62,755 bases of DNA from Pleurotus djamor (GCA_029747585.1 JAPEVF010000238.1:1-62755), one strand, 5' to 3'; counted from the first letter of the stretch, positions 9,976-21,711 are shown. A program made the numbers and translations. Notes: generated by a model from the letters alone, not told the origin.

Positions 9976-12500
9976 GGATGATGGATCTAGAGGAGGTTAG
10001 AATCCACGAGCGGAACAGCAGAATAAACATCATTACCCTGTGCCATGTGTTAGCGACGTGGTATTTCTCCAGGAGCCTCTCTGCCTGCTTCGGGATCGAA
10101 GGCGACACGATGGAGGGCATTTTGTTTGTCATTGGTGAAGATTATTACCAAAGGCGTGCATGAGCACTAACCTAGTCGATATCGCGACTGACGATGAACA
10201 CAGTGGTAGACCAGCCCTTCAACGTAAAGTCTCTGTTTGCGAGACTGTGGGTGTAGCTAGCAGCGTCTATACAATGGTGGCAGTAAATATGCAGGAGTGA
10301 CACCCAGGACGAGGCCTTGACGAGGCCAGTGACCCTGAGGCGGGGGGAGGGGACAAGACGGCCACAAGGGGGGGGAAAGGCTAGCACAAGAATAGGCGGT
10401 GGACCAGTAAAAAGGCGAAAGGACTTCATCACAGAGAAACCAATGAAGTTGTCAATCATCGATCATCACCCAACTGCCCAACTAGTTACTACCTACTCCG
10501 CACTGGGGCTTAGCGCTTAGCGCTTAGCCGTCGCCGTCGCCGATGATTGGGAAACAAAAGGGGGTCTTTCTCTTTTGACATTCTATTTGTTCGCACCAGT
10601 TCTTATCACCACTGTTTTCATTTCCGCCAGTGCTGCATACATTCATTATTACCATTAGGGTAGTCAATTCGCTGTTCTCTGAAACACGAGTCTCGATCTT
10701 CGCCTAAAAACTTGCCACATTTCCACATACTAGCTTCTCCGCAGTCTTCGCCTCTGGTCTCCGAATGGCAGGTCTCATTCGATCTTTGCCTGCCACCTCT
10801 ACCAAGAGGCGTCTGAGATAAGAATAGTAGTGGGAAGGTAGCCCCACAAGTTGAATCTCGTTGACCCTGAAAACACATGGCCACGAAGGTTCTGCCTCCG
10901 AGGGTTTCGTACATACTTCTGGGAGCGCGCGGCGGATTTGAGGCGGATGGGAAAAATCTAACCAATTGGGCAGTCAGATCTTCAGATCCGAATTGCTCAG
11001 GGTGCTTGAAGTTGATGCGAAACACAGCGGGCAGCCACCCGAGCAAACCCCCTTTTAGGAATGCCATCCTACTGGTTTTCAACAAGAAAAAAGATTCTAT
11101 GAGCGATCTGATTGGCTAATAGGGCCCTTTTGTCCTCGCGAAAACCAAGAAAAGTGAGTGATCATTTTTGAAGGAGGGTTTTACCCGTTCAAAAAGGCAT
11201 GAATGCTTGACCGCTTGCAGTGGAAGTTCCCAATACATCTGAATCGACGACGGACAACAAATCTGTCTCTTTTTGGTCCCCAACCCCACTTGGAATCGCT
11301 ATACGTGGTCGCGCAAAACAAACTGGATGTCCAACGGTCGTCTGTACCACGAAGGGCTTGATGACCATGAGGCGTGATGCCTACCTGTGGATGAGACTTA
11401 GTCATGCGCGTGAGGCCCTGAAGTTTACAGCATACAACGCCGCAAGTGCACACCCATTCCGTCTCGTTTGTCCTGTTCGCGCTGACTGAGTCCCCAGACC
11501 CCTTCATCGTGTACTCGATGCCATTTTGGACGGAGGATCTGGCGCTGTGTGCTATCACTGTCACTTCTCCTCGGTTACTCACACTACCGGAGGAACAATA
11601 ATGGTCCTGGTCTGAGTCGTCCCTGGCTGTGGCTCCCTAGCGCTAGCCACCGNCGGTCCACGATCATGTCCCCCACACGGTCGTTTCTCAGACTTTTGCC
11701 CTCGACGTCGCCGCAGACATTCAGGCTTAACACCACCCCTTCACATGGCGATGAGTCGAGCAGACGAGGAGGTCGTCTCCGTCGTGTGGTCTGGTCCGTG
11801 ACCGTATCCTCACTTATACATACCCTCTCCTCGAAGCACCGCCCGCTTGGTGTGAGTGTGTTCTGGATGCTCGACTCGTGGGATGGACTTTGGACTTTTG
11901 GAGGGCAAGGAATGACGGAGGAAGGAGAAGATGGATACGAAACGTCGCCGGCGATGCTCGCGTTGGTGACGATGAAGACGACCAAGATGGTTGACAGCAC
12001 TTGAAAGGGTCTGATGGAACTGGTGTCGGTTTGTACCCTCTCCCTTCTGGCGACCACATCATCCACCCCTTGTCCTTCCCCGTCTCCTTCCTTACCGTCT
12101 CCTCAACGCCATCGTCGATTGACACCACTGTCCAAATGGCAAACATTCAACAGACGATGAAAGATAGCGTGTATCTGAACCTACTCTGTCACCCGAAGCT
12201 TAGCATTTCCGTGCACCAACCCATCATGAGTCTGCGAGAGGACCTACCGCTATTATGCTCAGTATGGGCGTGGATGCTCGCTTCACGTGGGAAGAAGAGG
12301 AGAGAGAGAGGAGAACGTATATGGAGGGCAGGAAACTGGAAAGGGAGTATGGTTGACAATGGTTGCGCAGCAAGCAACGATGAAGATGGAGATGGTGGGA
12401 TGTTCCACCGGACTAATGACGCGATTCTACCAGTCGGGCAGGCTGTGGTGAGTGGGACAAATTAGAGTCCATCGAACCAAACGCTTACCTTCATGCGCAG
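9976..12500. other. No confident gene
   Basis: Open frames of 70-160 codons exist on both strands, for example 11584-12066 (-) and 12001-12465 (+), but I found no family motif or consistent exon chain. At about 10509-10540 the sequence has a short direct repeat, GCGCTTA three times, then repeated CGTCGC. One unknown base lies at 11653. Confidence 0.35.
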
Positions 12501-12509
12501 AGAGCTACA

Positions 12510-13956
12510 TTGCACGTCCCCCTTGAACAAATCGCGGTCGCGACGCACGGTGCAGCAGCAGACGTTTCTATATCAGCAACTGCAAGCACAAATTCACGTA
12601 AGGGATCCAAAGCGTCCTCATTAAAGTCGGCTTTCAATGCACGATCAGCTTCACCGTCACGAACAGGCTTTCCAGCGCTGTTTTTTTTCTTCGCTGCTCC
12701 TTCCTTGAAGAAGGGCAAGAGCGGGGACTCAGAAGGGGGAGGGGGAGATACGTCCGCGGAGAGTGGGTTTACAAAAGAAGTTGCGCTGAAGATCATACCA
12801 AAGGAGAAGGTCAAAGGGATCGTGTGGAGAGAGGTGGACGTCCTCAAGGGACTGAACCACCCAAATACCATAAGCCGTCCATGCTGGTCTCGTGACAAGA
12901 GTTTACTTCAGAAATAACCATTCCTAAGTCAAGTCTCCGGCAAAGTACTACCTTACCTTCGAGCTGGCGACTGGTAGAGAGCTCTTCGAGTGAATTCTGC
13001 ACAAGGGCAAGTTCACCGAGAACGACACCGTCACTTGTTATGAGATATGTACCAGCCTATTTCACGCCCGTGACCTTTTCATCTAATCATGTTCAGGTCT
13101 ATACTTTCAGGCGTAAAATATTTGCATGATGATATTGTTCACCGTGATCCGAAGTGAGTAGTATCTTGTTTCTGTGTTTCTTTAGGCAGCTTAACACCGT
13201 CCTCGTAGGGCTGAAAACATTCTTTATCGAATTAGAGACCTAGAAAGTGACATAGTCATCGGAGATTTCAGAATGTGCGTGGTTGTGTGCCCGTTTCATC
13301 CACCCTCACTGAATACCATGGTAGAGCGAAGCGCTGCCTTCATTCGGCTGACGAACACTCCCTTTCTGGCAGTTTTGGGTTCTGCGCGCCTGAAGTACTT
13401 AATATGAGTGGTCACAGCAGAGCAGTGGATATATGGCCTACTGGGTACGCTTTCCCCGTATCAAATTCTCCCACCACAGCTGTTCTTATACCGTCGCAGG
13501 GCTACTCGCCGTTTCGTTCAGGCGACGTTCGTGTGCCGATACGTGAAACGACCGAAGCAAAGTCAGAGTTCCATGACTGATACTGGAAGAATGTCTCTGA
13601 CGAAGGTGTGTGGTCTTGCTTCGTCCGGCTTGTTGCTTATTCCTCTTCAGAAAAACAATTCATCAAAAATCTGCTCAACCCAGACCCCCCCCCCAGCGCC
13701 CTACAGCCGAAAAAGCTATAACAGAGTCTGTGAGTTACGTTTTCCTTATCATCCCGCACCCTGTCTACCTCTTGTGTTGAAGTGGCTGACAACCCACGAA
13801 CCATCAAACGAACATGAGCTCAGTAACAGTCTACGTGATTACTTTGATCCTCGTGCACGCCGGCGCTCTGCCGTCGCCTCCGCGCGTGCTATCAATCGTC
13901 TCAGCAGTTTTGCGAAAACGGGAACAAATTGGGTGTTAGGGTGGTCTCGTATATAG
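12510..13956 (+). pseudogene. CaMK-like Ser/Thr protein kinase pseudogene
   Basis: The pieces appear in kinase order. A Ser-rich N-terminus is followed by EVALKIIPKEKVKG (ATP-binding Lys, codon 94), REVDVLKGLNHPN (alpha-C Glu), YYLTFELATGRELFE, GVKYLHDDIVHRD, AENILYR, GSFGFCAPEVLNMSGHSRAV with DIW, GYSPFRSGDV, RETTEAKSEFHD, FIKNLLNPDP, KWLTTHEPSNEHELSN and a C-terminal tail FDPRARRRSAVASARAIN. Small introns with valid GT..AG ends still separate several of these. Damage is multiple. A TGA at 12991-12993 interrupts after GRELFE. The HRDLK loop reads HRDPK (13139-13153). The DFG Gly is Arg (GAT TTC AGA, 13264-13272). Later parts lie in different frames, and no glycine-rich loop precedes the Lys. 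The closest family is the calcium/calmodulin-dependent kinase group. Confidence 0.8.
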
Positions 13957-14002
13957 TTTCCACACGCACTAAACGGGAAACATCATTACCAAAAGAAAAG
14001 GC

Positions 14003-15690
14003 TCACCGCCCACCGTAGCTCCGAGGCTTTTCCCCCAGCGAACAGTCGACCGGGATTCCCGACCAGATATAAGAAGTAAGCTCAAAAAACGTGGGCGCCA
14101 TTACGAAAGTGGGGGAAATTGGAATTAACCAAGTCGGGGGAAAGGGAATTGGGGTATAGATAACGAACTCTTGCTCTGTCCACCAACCTACCCGTCCCTC
14201 AGCCATGTCTTCAACTATCCAAACACCAACACCAGCGCAATCACCTTCTCCACTCCGTCGAAAGATTCGTTCGCTTCCTGGGAGATGGCGCACGGCCCTC
14301 GTTCAATCTAGACTTTTCCAGCGTACGTCCTTCGCCTCGAGGCCGTCCTNCCCCCCATCTGACACGCACGCACCCCAGACATCCAACACGCCGTCCATTT
14401 GCGTACCCGTGTAGTTTTCCAACCGCATAACCTCGAGCGGACAAACACGATTGTCATCTCGAGGGAGCAACCAAGTATAGTTACCCAGTCTTGACAGCGG
14501 AGCTCGTAGCTCACGCGTATTGTAGTTGCCATCCCCGGCCCTAATTCTGATGTGGAAGAGGTGTCGTCGCCGCATCCGAAGATGGTTGACCTGTCTGCGA
14601 CCAACAAACGGTTCGCGATGCTCATCGATCCCATGACGTTCGGTACGTCCCCTCTTTTCATTTCCTGCTTCGCGGTCCCGACAGCAATAGACTCATCGCG
14701 TCGATTGCGTAGCTTGGCCTTCCGAAGTCACGGAGCAAACCTCAGATGTTCGTTCGGTGATGGGGGTGAGGACGTCGTGGTCCGGCGAGGCAGAGTTGGC
14801 GCTTTCGGGGGTAGAGTCGTTCTTGAGGACGTCTTGCACTGACGAGACCGAAGTGAACGTCGGTGGTCGATGTTGTCCAGCACCGCTACTATCTGATCTG
14901 ACCTCGGCATACTAGTTATCATTACCTTGGTTTCCCCCCTTTTCTTGAACGCACACGAAGCAGCCTTGAAGTCATCAAGACAATGTATATATTGCCTACT
15001 AGCGTCACTACAGCAGTGTCTAGACTTTGGGGAAAGTGTAACAGGCACTAGGAACGGCATTGTCTTAGTATGGTTCAGCTTCCCTCGAAGACATGTCATA
15101 CCTTGTCAGAAGGGTCCTTTGGCTATGCGAGCCATCTCTGCTGGGCGCCGCCGCCGATGAGCTCCAAAGTACCATGGGAATGGATGGGCATGAGGACTAG
15201 ATGGGCGTGAGGACTAGACTCTACCGGCATCGGCGGCGAATCGCGATACCGGAAAAAAGGGATAGAAGAGATGTTAGCAAGTACGTATTGCTTTCCCAGA
15301 TATAGAATACAAAATAATAGAGTACTCGATACGCACCCAATGCGGTCGTAACGAAGACACCCTGGAAAATCAGAGTTACAACCCCCCTTGGGCCTTGACT
15401 GTATTTGAATTGTGGATACTGCCATGGTGAAGCTTAGTTGGCAGTGGATCGACAGAACGCTAGAGTGGAGTGGAGGAGGAGTTTGGGGGACGACTATGAA
15501 CGACTCAGAAAGTAAACGTAGAACTTACGCATCTATCAGCTTGTTATGAGGTTGTCCTCAAGCACCATACGCTGAGAATTGGTGCGTATTCTTATTGGAA
15601 TGTTGATACGGAATGAAGGTCAGAGTCGGAGTCAGACCGTACGCGTGTCGTTTGGAAACGTTCCAAGTTAGCCTCCACGTTCCCTTCACT
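14003..15690. other. Unresolved region with one possible gene start
   Basis: A frame from ATG 14205 (+) begins MSSTIQTPTPAQSPSPL and could splice, by GTACGT and a CCCCAG acceptor, into IQHAVHLRTRVVFQPHN and ERTNTIVISREQPS. It soon meets stops and an unknown base at 14350, and I do not recognise it. At 15183-15218 a 17-base unit (GATGGGCATGAGGACTA, with one change) is tandemly duplicated. No other structure was seen. Confidence 0.3.
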
Positions 15691-15694
15691 TTGA

Positions 15695-15700
15695 GAAAGG
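15695..15700 (+). repeat. Left target-site duplication GAAAGG
   Basis: This hexamer abuts the left inverted repeat and recurs directly after the right one at 16611-16616. Longer matches outward fail, so the duplication seems to be 6 bases. Confidence 0.55.
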
Positions 15701-16610
15701 TATGAGTGTTTTTATCGGTCAAAAGTCCAAAACGTTAACGTCGAAATGAAGGAGTGATTCCCGGTGATTCCCGATGAGTCATCGTGAATCACCATGAAAC
15801 ATCGTGATCACTAGAAGTTCAAACGTTCATGAACTACAGTGACGCTTGAGCTCGTCATTGATGATCACGACCTCCTCAAATCATTGGAAAAGATTCCTAG
15901 ATAGGCAATGAAAAGGACAAAGATTTTATTAGCACTGTAAAATACGAAAAAAAAAAAATCGAAATTTTTTTTGCAAAATTTGAAATACGAATCTACTTAT
16001 ACTTTCATCGTTTCCTCGCCGTTTCTTTCCTCCTTCATCTCCTCACCATCATGGAGCCTCTGCCTACGCTTCCTCCGCGCAATCGCGGTTGCGACGCCTG
16101 TCGCCGATGCGCTGGTTTTTTCAAAGACCATATCCACGAGGTCTGTCCCTAACCTCTCCCCTATTTGACCCTCTTTGACGCGTCTTCTAGGAGCCCACAT
16201 AGACGCACCAACGTTGCACCATTTGCTCCCACACATATCTTCAACACAAGGTCACGGAAGAGTTTTATAACGCGTCCCGAGTCCCCCGCGACGGTACTCC
16301 CTCACGAGGATGTGCAGCTTTCTATTCGGTAAGAATTTGTTACTTGTCTATCACTTCGCCCCTAAAGTACACCACTTGCGTAAATAAGATGGCCCTTTTT
16401 AAAAAAAGGTACAGTTACTTTGGGACCAAAAAGTATGAGCGACGCTGGTGAACGCCATGAAGATCACGAAGGTTCACGATGAATCATCGTGAATCACGAC
16501 AGATCACGAGCGTTCACGAGAGTTCACTGACTTTCATTGGTGATCACGGTGAATCATCGTGATCATGCGGGATTCACGATGAAAGCGGTTGACCGATAAA
16601 AACCGTCATA
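15701..16610. mobile_element. Short terminal-inverted-repeat element, non-autonomous
   Basis: The ends match as inverted repeats. 15701-15722 (TATGAGTGTTTTTATCGGTC plus AA) is the reverse complement of 16589-16610 in 20 of 22 positions. The 6 bases GAAAGG lie immediately outside both ends (15695-15700 and 16611-16616), as expected of a target-site duplication. Just inside each end are clusters of TCATCGTGAATCAC-like words in both orientations, which could be transposase-binding repeats. The 910-base interior is AT-rich, with an A-run and a T-run near 15950-15975, and codes for nothing recognisable. It is therefore probably a MITE-like element moved by a transposase from elsewhere. The superfamily is not assigned. 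Confidence 0.7.
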
Positions 16611-16616
16611 GAAAGG
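16611..16616 (+). repeat. Right target-site duplication GAAAGG
   Basis: This is the direct copy of the hexamer at 15695-15700, immediately after the right inverted repeat of the short element. Confidence 0.55.
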
Positions 16617-17009
16617 TCAGTAGCATGAATTGAGCATGAACGAACTCGTCACGTTACACAATGGGGCTCACGCCTTTCTATTCTCAGAGGATCGATTGTC
16701 ATCCTCTCGTCACTGTAGAGGTTGGTTTCCAGCGGCCTATCACGCCTCGTCTATTTAGGCACTTGCCTACTCGTCGATCCGAGGGTAAGTGAAGCTGGTT
16801 GTACACGGGGTCATCTTGGACTGACCTGGCTCCAGGTTCATCGGGCACGACAGGACTGGATTCTGGAATGAAAAGTAGAGGGTAAGTATCGGCGCGTTTT
16901 GAGGATATAACTTGGTTACCGACCCTTTTCCTTCTATTATTTAAAGACGCATCGAAACGTTAGCGCAGCAAGGATCCTCATGTCCTCGTTCCTGTAGATT
17001 ATGTAGAGT

Positions 17010-17396
17010 ATGCATTCTGTCGTATCGAGGTATTTACAGATGGTTGTGGTAGGAAGTACTTGCGATGATTGGCATGCAGGCAGGCGCCGATCGACTTGGT
17101 CTTCTCTTACCACCAGCACCAGCACCGACGCTGCCACTGGCCTCCTCCTTGTACCCATCTCATGTCATTCTCCATCCATCGCGCGTATCTCGCATCCCAA
17201 ATATGCGATTCAAAAGCACACAGACGACTCTCAGACTCCAGAGTCACACGGTTTGGAATCCGCCGTCGATAGTCTTGTGATGATTGTGTGGGGGCCATTC
17301 AAGTTGTTTTGGATGGTTTTCATTCTTTTGGTGTGTGTTTACAGTCTTTCCTCGCGTTTTCCTTCTCTACCCACCATCCCGCCGTACCTCATGTAA
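17010..17396 (+). CDS. Possible small membrane-anchored protein, uncertain
   Basis: An open frame of 128 codons starts MHSVVSRYLQMVVVG and has a Ser/Thr-rich middle. It ends in a clear hydrophobic stretch, VWGPFKLFWMVFILLVCVYS, followed by a short tail. One transmembrane helix near the C-terminus is the only feature. No homologous family is recognised and the frame lacks supporting exon structure, so this may be chance or a 3' exon of something larger. Confidence 0.25.
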   Translation: MHSVVSRYLQMVVVGSTCDDWHAGRRRSTWSSLTTSTSTDAATGLLLVPISCHSPSIARISHPKYAIQKHTDDSQTPESHGLESAVDSLVMIVWGPFKLFWMVFILLVCVYSLSSRFPSLPTIPPYLM

Positions 17397-17729
17397 ATCG
17401 AGAGACTAACGAATCCATTCTAGGCTCACATCGCAAAGTCCCCAAGTCTTTCAAGACACGAGACGAAGCGCATATGTAATTGATAATGACCAAGGGATGC
17501 GAAGGATCAACGTAGTATCTATCCGATTTTTTTTCTCCCTTTCGATTGGATTGAATTAACTTGATTTGCTTGACGTGGCCTAGCTCTCGCGCCAACGCCG
17601 TACGGCTCCGCGTCTGGCATGCTCGTGCTGTGGGGATCGCGAGGACTCGTTTTTAGGATGGAAAGAGTTGCACGGGGTGTCGGTAACAGATAGGCATGTG
17701 TATAGCAACATATTCCTTCTAGGCAGATA

Positions 17730-17756
17730 CTAGCCGATAACCCGTGCTCCGCACGG
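17730..17756 (-). mobile_element. Helitron-like 3' terminus
   Basis: Read on the minus strand, the sequence is a GC-rich hairpin with 6-base arms (CCGTGC/GCACGG) and a 3-base loop, then 8 bases, then CTAG followed by T. Canonical Helitron 3' ends have a short hairpin a few bases before CTRR and insert between A and T. The match covers all of these features. The element body would extend to higher coordinates, toward the DUF7223 gene. No 5' TC end and no Rep/helicase gene were found here, so it would be non-autonomous. Confidence 0.5.
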
Positions 17757-17931
17757 AAAATAAAAATAAGGAGAACAATGTATACTGATAATTGATTTAC
17801 ATCGAGGGCACCTCGTCGCCCAACCTGCGGTTGGTCGGACTCGGTGCCCCATGCTCGTTTGACCGACCAATGTAACGACACATGAATCTGGATGCTTTGC
17901 ACACGCTTAACTTTTCATTGAAACTCTGCAG

Positions 17932-20251
17932 ACCACAGCGGTAATCCTGTGGGCTTTCTCGATATCGGCTGCCTGGGCGCGACCCGCGAACGATTGGTCT
18001 AAGCCATGCTTCGACGGAGAATGTGCTTATGATCTCCCAGCAGAGACCGGTGTTACCTCTGGAGTCCTCAGGATTGTGAGTACCTGATCACTTAGACAAA
18101 TTGATGAACTCAGACTTATATAACTATTCTACAGAGCGGTTCGCCCCATGCCATTGCAGACATCACACCAGCGGCCGGATGGGTACTTCTTGAATGCGAT
18201 CCTAACGCTGTCGCACAGGAGATCCGGCTCGTCTGTCAGAACGATGATCACTTGGATAACTGCAGCCATCTCTTCTCTGGTCATGGTCCAGTGGACAAAC
18301 TCGTCCGTTTACCCGATGGCGTATGTATCATCAATTCCCTCCCAATTATGTTTCACGGTCTTACATTCCATAGTGTGCTGGCTTCAACCCATTCCTCCGG
18401 GTAGCTGCTGCATGGGTATCGGAAGATCAGTCTCTCACTTCCTCGGCTAAGGTGATGCGGAGAGATGGTTCCGCACCACAGATCCACACATTGCGTGTTG
18501 ATGCGGTAATGCTTGCAACTTTTGTTTTCACGTAATGTTACTGAAAGCCGCCTAGGAATGGGCTCAAGTCGACGCTTCCAAGTCAATTTCTTAGATTTCT
18601 TTAGTCCCTTCCACGTCGCTGATACTGATTAATCAGGGCCGGAGAAGTCAACTTCGCTTTTTTGGCAACAAACGATCCTAATCCCAGGGATACGAACTTT
18701 GCTTCAAGCGCTCTTCGTCGTCGCGACCTACCCAACTTCGCAGAATTCGCCCTTCAGCGTCAGTAGATGTTTCAACATGCCACTTGTTTGTCCTGACCCT
18801 TAAATAGATTATATCGACTCTGCGGACAAGAAATTCGACATCAATCAAACGGCCAAGATCATAGCCAAACTCTCGGAACCCAAAGAAATCTTCAATAAGG
18901 AGCTTTCTTGCAGCATCAAGTTGTACGCGAAGGCAGAGGTCGACTTTGATTTTGATGGTTCGGGCACATTGGTTGTTACTGGAAGTGGGACGCTGCTGCC
19001 AAAGCCCAATTTCTCGACTTTCCAGGCGAAAATCGGTACGTTTTGTTCGCGTCAGTGGTGTGAGTTTGCGTTGACAGGCCGCACAAAAGGCCTCAAGGGT
19101 AAATTCGCTGGTTCGGTCGATATCACTGGTGGATTGGAGGTAAGTCGTGCGACCTCTAAGAAGTATCGTCAATCGAAATTTCATCCCCCCCCAGGGTACC
19201 ATCGCCGACACTAGAGAGAAAACGCTCATTAGCAAGAATATTCTCGGTCTTCACATTCCAACGTAAGTTACTCCGAGAATCAATGGGATGGTCAAGCAAA
19301 GCATGTTGAATTTCATTTAGCATTCTCAATGTCGGCCCCAAGATATCTTTGCTGGCTAGCTTTGCCGCGAAGGTTGGCCTAGTCCTCGGCGCTAAGTTGG
19401 AGGTTAATTATGACATCAAAAAAGGTCGGCAACCTTCTTATCTTTCGTGGACTCATCCCAACTAACTCTACCTAGCCGAACTAATTTGGCCTCCTTCCAA
19501 GACCAAATCAGTCGCCGAGTTCAAGACAGCTAATAATGGTTTGTCGGCCACGCATCGTGGATTGACGTCATGCGCTCAGTGATCCCACCCAACAGAAATC
19601 AAGCTTACGGCCAACCCGAACGTGGCAGCTGTCAAAGGCTCAGCTGAGGTCCACATCATCCCTCAGCTTAGCTTTGGGCTGCAGGCCTTCCAGGACAAAT
19701 TCGCACATTCTGTGTTCTTGAGGATGGACGGAAAGGGAGAGCTCACGCTCACCCTGGGTCAGGCCTCGGCTACGTTTAGCAACAAGGACAAGACAACGAA
19801 GGAGGCCTTTGTTGGATGCGCGAAGCTCACAGGAGAGCTCAAGGCGGAACTTGGCGCCGAGTCGAAATTCTTCAGTCTTTGGGACAAGTCAACCAAAGTC
19901 CCCGTTTGGAAGAAGGAATATGAGATCTGGGAAGTAAGTGGAGGCTCTTCTGATGTGCCGAATCGTTTTCTCATCCGCGACCAGGCTTGCTATTGTGAGG
20001 GTTCCCCTCAGTTTGTACGCGTAATCGCCACTTTTACATCACATGACCGTCACATGCCGACTCTAATTCCCTTTTTCGTATCTTCCTTTCTTCCTCCGCA
20101 CCTCCAACACGCCCACCCACATAGGCCTCTTCTCCTCCAACTTCATCCATTACATACTTACTCTCCTCTCGATCCTCTAGTTACTCTCTCCCACCCAACT
20201 TGCAAATCTCAAAATCCCTCATACCTTGGGAAAACCAGCTCAGTCTCAACA
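17932..20251 (+). CDS. DUF7223-type secreted protein (multi-exon, 5' end unresolved)
   Basis: At least ten exons chain in frame with consensus splice sites. The first visible one gives TTAVILWAFSISAAWARPAN, the end of a signal peptide, then DWSKPCFDGECAYDLP. Later exons give GSPHAIADITPAAGWVLLEC, CQNDDHLDNCSHLFSGHG, EVNFAFLATNDPN, ADKKFDINQTAKIIAKLSEP, GSGTLLPKPNFSTFQAKI, GLKGKFAGSVDITGGLEGTI, ILGLHIPTILNVGPKISLL, GAKLEVNYDI and ELTLTLGQASATFSNKDKTT. The order 'G-T-L-P...F', 'G.i..G', 'GLHIP.ILNVGP' and repeated beta-strand patterns fits DUF7223, a domain of fungal secreted or wall-associated proteins without known function. Every checked intron preserves phase, so selection seems to have maintained it. 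No ATG lies in the first visible frame; a 5' exon must lie upstream or was lost near the Helitron-like end. The 3' end after KKEYEIWE is uncertain. Confidence 0.75.
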
Positions 20252-20439
20252 TGATTCCCCACTCCTCCTTCTACTTTTCTGTTCTATCTTTACTTTCGAG
20301 CCCTCTTTTTGTGTTTGCACATACCACATACGACTCGGACACACTTAGTATATAGTACCTCTTGTTTTTGCTACGAAAATAACAGGTTTTTCCCCTGCTC
20401 TCTATTTCCGGTCCTCTTCAGCTGTTCTCCCTCTCTTCT

Positions 20440-20640
20440 CAGTTCTCCTCGCCGTCTTCGACTTCGACCTCGACTTATCGCCTTCGACTACGACTGCCCG
20501 ACACCAACTTCGACTTTGATTTGTGACTTCGATCGTACTGAACCGATTCCGCTACCCGACTTCGACTTATTGGCCTCGACTTCGACTTACCGCTCTCGTC
20601 TTTGATTCATCGCCTCCGCCTTCGACTATCAGCTACTGAA
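20440..20640 (+). repeat. Low-complexity TTCGACT repeat tract
   Basis: The hexamer-like word CTTCGACTTCGAC and variants (CCTCGACTT, CTTCGACTAC, CTTCGACTTT) recur about fifteen times over 200 bases. The copies are too degenerate for a simple microsatellite and may be an expanded coding repeat now out of frame. It lies just 3' of the DUF7223 gene. Confidence 0.55.
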
Positions 20641-20799
20641 CTCGTCCTCGCCTTCGCGCTATCGAAACCCCGAGCCCTCAAGACCAACTTACGGTCATTT
20701 CCATCCCAAACTCTTATACTAACATATTCTACCCGTTTTAAGGCACAACCAGTCGGTCAGCCGGAGGCGACCAGCTCGCATTGCAANCCCCCCCTTTTA

Positions 20800-21700
20800 C
20801 ATCACACTATCCCAAGAAGAAGAAGCGTGGAATCTCGCATTTGATCCATCGCGCGACACTGATTGAAGATGCGGAAAAGACCGACCTCAAATGTCCCAAG
20901 GTGCTGAAGACAATGAGTAAAGGCCTGGAGATTTTCTCCGACTTTGTCAAAGGCTCTTCGTGAGTAAATCCCACTTCCTGGAATACCACGTTTCATGACC
21001 ATGGCGTATCAGTGTCAAGGAAAAGTGAATGGCCTATGCACCGTGACGTAATGTAGTGGGATAACTTTGGCTCTCTAGCCACTGGCGCTGTGCGCATGTA
21101 CTACTTACTGTATACCCCCACTTCTCCTTGTGTTAGCGTCCTTGTCGCACGTCTGTGCTCTACCACTTAAGTCTCTCCACCCAGGGACAAGTCCGCAGTT
21201 TATCATACCTCGCAGTACCAGGTATTGCTGTCCCCGTCGTTGAGCTTAAGGGACCATCCCCCTAATAAATTTAATTAGGGCCCTAAGGCTCCTATTCAAC
21301 GTTGAAACGGAGGTTCACGTTCACCACCTACAAACTTGGAGACGGCATGTCCACAAAGTACCTTCTGTCTCAGTTTTCATTCTCCTTACTGAGGCAAGTC
21401 ACAGAGATAAGGACGAATACACCATCCTGCTCCAGGAAACGAGTACCACACAAGGATGCGATTTCGACGCGTTCTTGCGCGCGTTCATCTTTCGCTGCCT
21501 ACGCGAAGATTTATCACTTCAAAGCCTTCAAGATGGAATAGAGAGACTTGAACGCGATGACGACAAACAAGACTCCGAGCTGATGCGCAAGAGGAAGGAA
21601 AGGGATGAATTACTGGATAAATACCCGGAGCAATGTCTGGAGGCGGTTCTGCCCATAGCCAACGATCAGAAAACACGACAGCAGCTTTTCGATTAGTGAG
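20800..21700 (+). other. Unrecognised exon-like frames upstream of the kinase
   Basis: Two frames look coding. One at about 20820-20963 has HRATLIEDAEKTDLKCPKVL and MSKGLEIFSDFVKGSS. The other at about 21395-21696 has DKDEYTILLQETSTTQGCDF, then charged helical sequence with ERLERDDDKQDSELMRKRKE. They could be exons of one gene or the 5' part of the FunK1 gene, but known FunK1 N-termini do not obviously match. An unknown base lies at 20787. Confidence 0.3.
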
Positions 21701-21711
21701 TTGCTCGTGCT

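Noticed and set aside
11584..12146. Two overlapping minus-strand frames of 110-160 codons
   Set aside because: No family motif and no splice chain; an unknown base and low-complexity Ser/Pro content suggest chance.
17519..17902. Minus-strand frame of 127 codons upstream of the DUF7223 gene
   Set aside because: It spans the Helitron-like end and has no recognisable features.
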